This document shows, one piece after another, positions 9,080-16,720 of a stretch of 64,000 nucleotides of DNA; position 1 is the stretch's first letter, and each line of letters begins with the position of its first letter. A program made the translations under genes and the position numbers. The notes below the pieces were generated by a model. The model had not been told where the DNA came from, did not search any database, and saw only the letters and a program-made list of their open reading frames with translations. The DNA is from Pseudaeromonas sharmana (GTDB taxonomy: Bacteria > Pseudomonadota > Gammaproteobacteria > Enterobacterales > Aeromonadaceae): the NCBI RefSeq assembly GCF_042649925.1, contig NZ_JBHSAF010000014.1, positions 248,001 through 312,000 of the forward strand. Reading direction: 5' to 3'.

Positions 9080-10287
9080 CTAGGGGGATGCACTGTGCAG
9101 GCTGGTGACCGGATCCTGCTGCGCGGCCTGGCGCGCCGGCAGCCAGCTGAACAGCAGTGCCGTGATCAGGGCGCCACCGCCGGCCAGCAGCGTGGTGAGC
9201 AGGGGGATCTGCAATGGCAAGCTCGGCCAGAGCAGACGGCCGCCGAGCACCAGCAGGTAACCAAGCACAATACCGAGCCAGGCTCCGGCGCCACCGAGCA
9301 GCAGTGCCTCGGTCAGGAACAGGCGGCGGATCAGTGCACGATTGGCGCCGAGGGCCTGCAACAGGCCGATCTCGCCCCGTCGTTGGTGGGTGCTGATCAG
9401 CGCCAGGTTCATCATCATGATACCGGCGACCAGCAAGCTGATGGCGCCGATGCCCGCCACGCACAAGGACAAGGTCGCCAGGATGCGGTTCACGCTCTGC
9501 AGCATGGCATCGCGGCGCAACACGGTGACATCCAGCACGCCTTGATGCCGCTCCTGCATCCGCAACTCCAGTTGCCGAATCAACCCCGGCAAGGGCTGGC
9601 CGGCCAGGGGTTGGATCAGCAGGCGGAACAACCCTTCGACATTGAACAGACGCTGGGCGGCGGCGACCGGGACCAGTGCGGCTTCGTTGAACTCCATACC
9701 CAGATTGCTGCTCTGGCTGCTGAACAGCCCGACGACACGAAAGCGGCGGTTATCAAAACGAACCCATTGGCCGACGGCCTGTTCCGGGCGCTGGAACAGC
9801 GCTGATGCCACGGTTTTTCCCAGCAGGCAGACCGAGGCGTCCTGGCTGGCATCCTCTGGCAGCCAGTGCCCTTGCAACAGGGTCAGCTGATGGGTATGGC
9901 GCATGTCGTTGCTGGCACCGAGCAACATGGTCTGCCGCAGGCGGGCGCCGTGACGTGCCTCGGCAAAGCCCATCACCAGCGGGACCAGACGCAGGTGTGG
10001 AATGCGTTGTTGCAGGTAGGCCATGTCGTCGAGGGTAATATCGCGCAAGGTATTGCCGGTGATCGGGGGCATGCCGCCCGTGGTCTCCTTGCGCCCGGGA
10101 AACATCACCAGCAGATCTTTACCCAGATGGGTGAACTCGGCAGCGACAAAACCCCGAGCACCTTCGCCCAATGCGGTCATTACCAGCACCGAGCTGACCG
10201 CCAGGGCCATGGCCAGCAGCAGCGTTGTCAGCCGTCCACGCTGCCGCCCCAGTGCCAGCAGGCAGAATAACAGGGTGTCGCGGTAAC

Positions 10288-10291
<4 letters not shown>
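9080..10291 (-). CDS. MacB/FtsX-type ABC transporter permease (first of two)
   Basis: A 403-residue paralogue of the next gene downstream with the same layout: N-terminal membrane segment at ~20-42, periplasmic domain, and three C-terminal membrane segments (from ~280 on) ending in PARQAAQQDPVTSLH. The start ATG at 10291 overlaps the ATPase gene stop by 4 bases, so the two are translationally coupled. Having two different permeases with one ATPase and one HlyD-like adaptor is the arrangement of heterodimeric MacAB-like or LolCDE-like exporters. The cargo (peptide, lipid or drug) cannot be told from sequence. Confidence 0.9.
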
Positions 10292-10969
<678 letters not shown>

Positions 10970-10977
<8 letters not shown>

Positions 10978-12130
10978 CCGCGGGCTCCGCTGGCGCTTCG
11001 GCCGCCTGATAGCGGGCGGAGTGGGCCGGATCCAGGGTGCCAGGCTGGCGGACGACCTGATCGTCGCTGGCCAATCCTGCTGCAACTTGTAGCCAGTTCC
11101 AGTTCTCCAGCCCCCAGCGCGGGTGGCGTTCCTGCAGGCGGCCATCGGCTTGCAGTACCAGCACCGAGCCGTCATCGCGGCGCACTTCGGCCGGCAGGCG
11201 CAGCACCTGCTCGGCATGGGCAATCTCGATCTCCACATCGGCGCTGTAACCGATCAGCAGTGACTGTTGCGCGGGCAGATCGGTGAACTCGGCCTCCACT
11301 TCGACGGTTCGCGCCTGCTTCTCGGCATCGCGCACATAAGGAGCAATGCGGCGGAGCCGCCCGCTGAAGCGCTCGGCGGGCAAGGCGTCGAGCATCAGGA
11401 TCACCGGTTGCCCCAGGCGCAGTCGAGCGGCATCCACCTCGTCGATGGGAGCGGACACATACAGGCAGCGATCGTCGATGAGATCGATCACCGGTGGCAT
11501 GGCGACGCCGGGCGGAGAAGGGGTCATGTATTCCCCCAGCTTGCTGTTGACCTCGGCAACGACACCGGAAAATGGCGCGATCAGCTGGCTATGGGCCAGC
11601 CGGGCACGGGCGGCGGCGATGATGGCGTTATCAACCTGGGTCTGCGCGGCGGCCGCCTCGCAGGCATAGCGGCTGGAGGCGGCGTCCGTGGCGGCGCGTT
11701 CGCTCAAGGTTTTCGACGTCAGATTGCGCGCCTGCAGGCTGGCGAGGCGGTCGGCTTCGCGTTGTTGATAACTGGCCTCGACGCAGCGCTGGGCGCGCAG
11801 TGTCTGATTGAGGCGGGCGCTGGCCTCGGCGCGCTGCACCTCGGCCTGCAGATCGTCGTTGCGCAGCGTCAGCAGCGGTTGCCCGGCGCGCACTCTGTCG
11901 CCGGCGGCCACCTCGATGCGCTGGACTATGCCACCCTGCGGCAGACTCAGTCCGGCGCGCTGGCAGGATTTGATGGTCCCGGCACGGGTATTGACGACGG
12001 TCACGCGCAAGGGACCGAGCGAGGGGCTGACCACCTCAAGGGGGGTGACGACGGGGCGCCACCACCACCAGAGCAGCAGGGCCAAGAGGGCAAGCAGCAG
12101 GAATAGCGATAGCAACAGACGCGAGCGCAT
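10970..12130 (-). CDS. HlyD/MacA-family periplasmic adaptor of the ABC exporter
   Basis: Membrane-fusion protein linking the inner-membrane exporter with an outer-membrane channel. The 386-residue protein has an N-terminal membrane anchor (about 5-22, LLLSLFLLLALLALLLWWWW), a biotinyl-lipoyl-like first half (VQRIEVAAGDRVRAGQPL), a helical hairpin rich in Ala, Arg and Gln (about 90-160), the second lipoyl half (LIAPFSGVVAEVNSKLGEY) and a beta-barrel domain. It is first in the cluster and is followed by ATPase and two permeases, a MacAB-like order. No TolC-like gene is present, so a chromosomal TolC elsewhere is implied. Confidence 0.92.
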
Positions 12131-12302
12131 ACGTCTGGCTCCTTGATGTCAGGGACTCTGCACCTATTGTGCTGTCTGAGGGCGTCAGCTGTCGTGACAG
12201 GGCGCCCAGTTAGTGGCGCCCGTGTCGCAAATCGCCACGGGTGCCTTCGGATATCGGCTTGGTCGCGCGGCCGCGTCACGGATGCCGCTGGACGGGAGGG
12301 GG

Positions 12303-12758
12303 TTATTCAGGGCGGCGCGCGGTGAGCAGGTAGCGGTCGAGCGCGTTGGCGAAGGTCTGCCGATCGGCCGGGGTCATGGCCGCGGGGCCGCCACTCTGGA
12401 TGCCGGAGCCGCGCAGGGTATCCATAAAATCGCGGATCGCCAGGCGCTCGCCAATATTGGCCTCGGTCATCGGCTGGCCACGGGGCGTGAGTACCACCAC
12501 CTGTTTGGCCAGCAGACGAGCGGCCAGCGGAATATCGCTGGAGATCACCAGATCACCGGCCTGCGCCTGCTCGACCAGATAGTCATCCGCTTCGTCGAAA
12601 CCGCTGGAGACCTGTACCCGCCGGATCACCGCCGAAGGTGGTGTGCGCAGCGGCTGGTTGGCCACTAACACCAGCGGGATCCGCGTGCGCTCGGCGGCGC
12701 GGTAGAGGATCTCCTTGATGGCAACAGGACAGGCATCGGCATCGACCCAGATGGTCAT
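12303..12758 (-). CDS. yaiI: YaiI/YqxD family protein (UPF0178)
   Basis: A 151-residue member of the UPF0178 family, usual family length ~150. The characteristic N-terminus WVDADACPV and the internal VISSDIPLAARLL are visible, together with the C-terminal GGP patch. The conserved aspartates (D6, D8 and the SD pair near residue 74) resemble a PIN-like metal-binding fold, which is a family prediction; biological function is not established. It is flanked by the exporter cluster on one side and divergent mtgA on the other, with no sign of co-transcription with either. Confidence 0.92.
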   Translation of the reverse strand: MTIWVDADACPVAIKEILYRAAERTRIPLVLVANQPLRTPPSAVIRRVQVSSGFDEADDYLVEQAQAGDLVISSDIPLAARLLAKQVVVLTPRGQPMTEANIGERLAIRDFMDTLRGSGIQSGGPAAMTPADRQTFANALDRYLLTARRPE

Positions 12759-12904
12759 AGACAGGCTCCATTACAGGTTTGGGGCGCCATGGTAGCAGGT
12801 TCGCCGCCTGTTGTACGCGTTACTCCCGTGCGCGGACCAAGCGATTGCCGGTCAGGGCTGCAGTTAGCTACAATTGGCGGCCCTTGTCGTTGCCGGACCT
12901 CTTG

Positions 12905-13681
12905 ATGTCGTTTACCCCATCTGCATTGTTGCGTCGCAGCCATCGCCTGTTACGTCGTATCCCGCTGCTGCGCCGCGCCGTGCCTGCCAGCTGGCGCCAG
13001 TATCGTCTGCGTCATCTGCTGTGGGGCTTGCTGTGTGCCTACCTGCTGTGGAACCTGTGGATTTTGGGCTATGTCATCAGCCTGAACTGGATCAATCCGG
13101 ATATGACCAGCTTCATGAGCGAGCAGCTTGAACGCCTGCAGGATGATGATCCCGACGCTGCGTTACGTTACCAGTGGGTGCCGTATGACAAGATCTCGCG
13201 CCATGCCAAGCGCGCCCTGCTGGCAGCAGAGGATGCGCGATTCAGCGAACACGATGGCTTTGACTGGCAAGGGATGCGCTACGCCTGGGAGAAGAACCTG
13301 AAGAAAGGGCGCATCGTTGCCGGTGGCTCGACCATCAGCCAGCAGCTGGCGAAGAACCTGTTCTTATCGGCCAGCCGGACGCCGTGGCGCAAGGCCGAAG
13401 AGGCGCTGATCACCGTGATGCTGGAGACGTTTCTCGACAAGCAGCGCATCTTCGAGCTCTATCTCAACGTCATTGAGTGGGGGGATGGGCTGTTTGGGAT
13501 CGAGGCGGCGTCGCGGAAATATTTCCATGTTCATGCCAGCCAGTTATCTGCGTATCAGGCCGCCTACCTGGCAGCCATGGTCACCAATCCGCGGTATTAC
13601 CAGACTCACCGCCAGAATCGCCACCTGCTGTACAAAACCAATCTGATCCTGCAGCGCATGCGCAGCGCCGAGCTGCCGTAA
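12905..13681 (+). CDS. mtgA: Monofunctional biosynthetic peptidoglycan transglycosylase
   Basis: GT51 glycosyltransferase that polymerises lipid II glycan strands at the inner membrane. The 258-residue protein has a basic N-terminus, one membrane segment at about 38-58 (LLWGLLCAYLLWNLWILGYV) and the GT51 motifs: AAEDARFSEHDGFDW with the catalytic Glu, then GGSTISQQLAKNLF, and later YLNVIEWGDGLFGIEAA. No transpeptidase domain follows, which makes it MtgA rather than a class A PBP. Start at the ATG at 12905 was chosen from family length; the ribosome site is weak (no clear purine run), so the start is less certain than the identity. Confidence 0.95.
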   Translation: MSFTPSALLRRSHRLLRRIPLLRRAVPASWRQYRLRHLLWGLLCAYLLWNLWILGYVISLNWINPDMTSFMSEQLERLQDDDPDAALRYQWVPYDKISRHAKRALLAAEDARFSEHDGFDWQGMRYAWEKNLKKGRIVAGGSTISQQLAKNLFLSASRTPWRKAEEALITVMLETFLDKQRIFELYLNVIEWGDGLFGIEAASRKYFHVHASQLSAYQAAYLAAMVTNPRYYQTHRQNRHLLYKTNLILQRMRSAELP

Positions 13682-13694
13682 CCCCGGCTCCCGG

Positions 13695-13729
13695 ACAAAA
13701 AGAAAAGCCCGCCGTGTGTACGGCAGGCT
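13695..13729 (-). terminator. Intrinsic terminator of the candidate RNA
   Basis: Stem AGCCTGCCG / CGGCGGGCT with one mismatch and a short loop, followed on the minus strand by TTTTCTTTTT. No T-run exists on the plus strand, so it is not the mtgA terminator in spite of lying 25 bases after the mtgA stop. Confidence 0.6.
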
Positions 13730-13960
13730 AAAAAGTTGGAGTGATCCCACCTGGCCCGGGGGAGAGCGACGCGCGGGGCGTAAACAGGTGGTGCTTGGTG
13801 ATCGACTCCAGACACCCGTTGATGCCACTTGGCATACTGTGGTGCGGGACCATCAAACATGGGGAATGGATAGTCCCGCACACCAGCATGCTGAGCATAC
13901 GAGCCTGACGCTCAGGCCGCAGCGTGATTTGCATAGCTTTACACTTATTGCGGCGCCTAT
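13700..13960 (-). ncRNA. Candidate structured small RNA with terminator
   Basis: The stretch 13682-14258 (577 bases) has no convincing protein gene. On the minus strand it holds a series of hairpins: GCCTGA-GCG-TCAGGC (around 13904-13918), GTGCGGGAC...GTCCCGCAC (around 13846-13885), ATGCCA-AG-TGGCAT (around 13822-13835), and a long interrupted stem around 13738-13815 made of TGGAGT/ACTCCA, GATC/GATC and CACCTG/CAGGTG. It ends in AGCCTGCCG/CGGCGGGCT plus a T-rich tail (13729 down to ~13695), the shape of an intrinsic terminator. A TTGACA box (13985-13980) with AAATAG 17 bases further gives a plausible promoter. I do not recognise a known RNA family; the RNA is inferred from folding only. Confidence 0.45.
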
Positions 13961-14184
13961 TTTTGCGCGGCTGCAAAGGTGTCAATCCAACAGGGTCTGT
14001 GTCAGTGATGACAGGTGGCGGCAAATGAGTATTTTCAGCCGGCGTGGTTATTCGATGCCGATTATGCCCGCACGGCCCTGTATTGGCGGGCGCAGTGGTT
14101 GGCGCACTATAATTATCTGAAAAACATACATAAATTTATTTTCGACGCAGTGATTAATATCGAAGCTGATGGCTCAGCCCGCCG

Positions 14185-14231
14185 CGAACAAAAAAAGAAC
14201 CGCCCCAGGGAAATAGCCTCGCCGGGGCGGT
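14185..14231 (-). terminator. Terminator of the chemoreceptor gene
   Basis: Inverted repeat ACCGCCCC (14199-14206) / GGGGCGGT (14224-14231); read on the minus strand it is followed by TTCTTTTTTTG. It lies 28 bases after the chemoreceptor stop at 14259. Confidence 0.85.
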
Positions 14232-14258
14232 CTGCATGTTATTAAGAAATCGGTATTG

Positions 14259-16397
14259 TTAGACCTTGAATTGATCAACCTGGCGCTGTTGGGCATCGGC
14301 CAGTTGTTGCAGCTCATCGAGCCGCTGGTTGGTCTCTTCGGCCGCCAGGATCACCGTCTCGCTGGCTTTGCGGATATTGCTGACGTTCTCGCTGATCTCG
14401 CCACTCACCTTGCCTTGCTCCTTGACCGCAATCTCGATCTGATTGCTCATCTCCTGAATCGTCGAGACCGAACGGGTGATGGCTTCAAGCATCACGACAG
14501 CTTGCTGTGAGCGTTGCTGGGTGACATTGGCCTGATCATGGCTGGAGAGGATGGCGCTGACGACTTGCTGCGTGCCCTGTTGCAGATCGCCGATCACCTG
14601 CCGGATCTCCACCACGGAGTCCTGAGTGCGACGGGCCAGATTGCGCACCTCGTCCGCTACGACGGCAAAACCGCGACCCTGTTCCCCGGCCCGGGCCGCT
14701 TCGATGGCAGCATTCAGGGCCAGCAGGTTGGTCTGTTCGGCAATGCCCGTGATCACCTCGAGGATCTGGCTGATGTTGTCGCTGTTACGGGCGAGGGATT
14801 CAACCTGCGGCTTGGCGTTGCTGATGTAGTGCATCAGGTCTTCCATCGCATGGCGTGTCTCCTCGACCACGGCTTTGCCTTGTTGCGCCGAGACTTCAGC
14901 GCTGTCAGCCGCGGCCACGACCCGGTTGGCACTGATGGCGACTTCGCCAGAGGTCTGGTGCATCTCTTCAAACGCCGAGGCCACCATGTCGATTTCGTTG
15001 AACTGGGCATTGAGCGCGTTGCGACTGTCGTGGGAGAGCGCCGTGGCCTGGGTGGTCAGCTGTCTGCTGTGGTGCACCGAGTGCACCAGTTCGCGCACTG
15101 TGCCATGGATCCGCTCGAGGAAGGCATTGAACCAGGTCGCCAGTTCGCCCAGCTCATCGTCACGACGCAGGCTGATGCGCTGGGTCAGATCGCCTTCGCC
15201 CTGGGCGATATCACGCAGGCGGTTAGCCACGTGACGCAACGGCGTGACCAGACGCTGTGCCATCAACCAGAAGACGGCGATGCCCAAAGAGGCAATCAGC
15301 AGCGCGGCGAGCAGCAGTTGGCCCGTGGTGCGCCCCAGGGCGCTGCCCAGTTGTTGCTCCAGTTCGGCAGCCCGGGCGAGCACCACCTGCTTGGGCATGC
15401 GAATGACCAGTCCCCAGTGCTGTTTATCGCCGGCCAGCACCACCGGCATCAGTATTTGTAAGGTGTCCTGTTGCCAGCTGACCTGGCGCTTGCCACCGGC
15501 AAACACCTGCTGCAGCTGTGACAACTCATCGGCAGCCTCCGTTGAGTAATGACTGCCACTTTGCAACCCTTCACGGGTGCTGCCTGCCACAATGCCATTC
15601 TGGCTCAGGAGCACGACGTCACCCTTGCCGTCGAACATGCTGTTATCCATGGTGTCGAGCAGCGACTGCAGTGGCCCCAGCGGCAGTTCAAATCCGACGC
15701 TACCCAGCAGCGTATCGCCATCCAGCAAAGGCAGCGACAAGGTGGTCAGCAAGCCGGCGGCGGGTTGACGGCTGTCGTTATAGGGATCGACCAGGCAGAT
15801 GCCTTTTTCCTGCTGACTGCAGTGCCACCAGGCGTTACTCGGCTGACCATTGGCCTGTGTGCTTTGATCGGCAAGCTGTTTCTCGGCTATGGTCTGCTGC
15901 GTCATCTCGCCCTTGGCGTTGCGCCCCCAGTAAAAGGCCATCCGCCCTTTATCATTGGCCCCCAGATTGTCTGAACCGACATAGTTGGCGTCTTCGGCGT
16001 CGAGTGCATCGGGCAGGTAGACGGCAAAGGCGCCGCGGGCCATGGTGGCGTGTTCGGCTGCGGAACGGACCGTCTGATTGACGGCGCCGCGCAAGACTTC
16101 GCTGCTGAGCAGGTTGTCTTCAGCAAACTTTTTTTGGAATTGCAGTGCCTGGACCACCATCTGGCCCCGCACCGAGGCATCGTTCAGAAAGTTGACGATG
16201 CGGGTCGATTCGGTTTCGGCCTGTTGCGCCAGCAGCTGGGCGGCATTGTCTTCGAGCTCTTGACTCGACTGGGCGACCACCAGTTGATTGCTGCTATGGG
16301 CAGCATAGAGTGACACTGCGGTCATGGCCGCGGTGGACAACAACAGGCAACTGCCCGCCAGCAGAGAGATCTTCCATTGTATGGAGATTGAACGCAT
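14259..16397 (-). CDS. Methyl-accepting chemotaxis protein with large periplasmic sensor
   Basis: Transmembrane chemoreceptor, 712 residues from the ATG at 16397, which follows a GAAGGA ribosome site. Order: N-terminal membrane helix (about 9-31), a ~300-residue periplasmic double-Cache-like sensor, second membrane helix (about 350-372, LLLAALLIASLGIAVFWLMA), HAMP region (RLVTPLRHVANRLRDIAQGEGDLTQRI), and a cytoplasmic signalling hairpin with the conserved tip EQTNLLALNAAIEAARAGEQGRGFAV written in the protein as two consecutive blocks. No C-terminal CheB/CheR pentapeptide is visible. It diverges from the GH14 gene and may sense a related nutrient, which is only a neighbourhood inference. Confidence 0.93.
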   Translation of the reverse strand: MRSISIQWKISLLAGSCLLLSTAAMTAVSLYAAHSSNQLVVAQSSQELEDNAAQLLAQQAETESTRIVNFLNDASVRGQMVVQALQFQKKFAEDNLLSSEVLRGAVNQTVRSAAEHATMARGAFAVYLPDALDAEDANYVGSDNLGANDKGRMAFYWGRNAKGEMTQQTIAEKQLADQSTQANGQPSNAWWHCSQQEKGICLVDPYNDSRQPAAGLLTTLSLPLLDGDTLLGSVGFELPLGPLQSLLDTMDNSMFDGKGDVVLLSQNGIVAGSTREGLQSGSHYSTEAADELSQLQQVFAGGKRQVSWQQDTLQILMPVVLAGDKQHWGLVIRMPKQVVLARAAELEQQLGSALGRTTGQLLLAALLIASLGIAVFWLMAQRLVTPLRHVANRLRDIAQGEGDLTQRISLRRDDELGELATWFNAFLERIHGTVRELVHSVHHSRQLTTQATALSHDSRNALNAQFNEIDMVASAFEEMHQTSGEVAISANRVVAAADSAEVSAQQGKAVVEETRHAMEDLMHYISNAKPQVESLARNSDNISQILEVITGIAEQTNLLALNAAIEAARAGEQGRGFAVVADEVRNLARRTQDSVVEIRQVIGDLQQGTQQVVSAILSSHDQANVTQQRSQQAVVMLEAITRSVSTIQEMSNQIEIAVKEQGKVSGEISENVSNIRKASETVILAAEETNQRLDELQQLADAQQRQVDQFKV

Positions 16398-16523
16398 AAA
16401 TATTCCTTCAAAGCGCCCTTCAACAGTGGATTGATAATATCCTTGCCTGCGTGTGATTGAACAGGGGGTTTGCAGAACTTTCTTGTTATAACTTATTGAG
16501 AAAGTTGAAATTGTTGGACTGTT

Positions 16524-16542
16524 TTGCACTATTGCGGTGCAA
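16524..16542. promoter_or_regulatory. NtrC-like enhancer site
   Basis: TTGCACTATTGCGGTGCAA: a perfect inverted repeat TTGCAC-N7-GTGCAA. Its pattern TGCACT-N5-GGTGCA matches the known NtrC binding pattern (TGCACY-N5-RGTGCA form) seen upstream of glnA in enterobacteria. It lies between the divergent chemoreceptor and GH14 genes, about 150-160 bases upstream of a sigma-54-like promoter. Only a single site was found, whereas enhancers often have two. Confidence 0.45.
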
Positions 16543-16605
16543 TTTCACCAAGTGGGGGTCTCTGCGTGGTTACTGGTGGGGCCAACGAAGCAATGGCTTA
16601 TAAAA

Positions 16606-16621
16606 TGTGAGCCAAATCACA
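16606..16621. promoter_or_regulatory. CRP-cAMP binding site
   Basis: TGTGAGCCAAATCACA: exact match to TGTGA-N6-TCACA, the CRP consensus. It lies 100 bases upstream of the GH14 start and 209 upstream of the chemoreceptor start, consistent with catabolite control of a sugar gene. The promoter it acts on is not certain: a TATAAA at 16599-16604 just upstream would be blocked, and a class II promoter downstream would have only a weak -10. Confidence 0.7.
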
Positions 16622-16681
16622 GCGCCTGACTGTGAAAAGCGTACCAGATTTGCGGCCCTGTCGGCAGGACAGGTAAACCGG

Positions 16682-16696
16682 TGGCGGACATGTTGC
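16682..16696 (+). promoter_or_regulatory. Sigma-54-like promoter before the GH14 gene
   Basis: TGGCGGACATGTTGC fits the -24/-12 pattern GG-N10-GC with TGGC and TTGC blocks. Transcription would start near 16708, leaving a very short leader before the GAGAGAA ribosome site and ATG at 16721. The short leader makes it tight, and chance matches to GG-N10-GC are common, so confidence is limited. Confidence 0.35.
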
Positions 16697-16720
16697 CATT
16701 GATGATGGCCAGAGAGAATT

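Noticed and set aside
13728..14024. 98-residue minus-strand open frame over the candidate RNA region
   Set aside because: No recognisable family, irregular composition, and the frame coincides with hairpins; the paired structure explains the region better, though protein conservation has not been tested.
14015..14245. 76-residue plus-strand open frame before the chemoreceptor terminator
   Set aside because: No convincing ATG with ribosome site at its start, no family recognised, and its end runs through the chemoreceptor terminator.
14514..15461. Long plus-strand frame opposite the chemoreceptor
   Set aside because: Antisense shadow of the conserved signalling domain.
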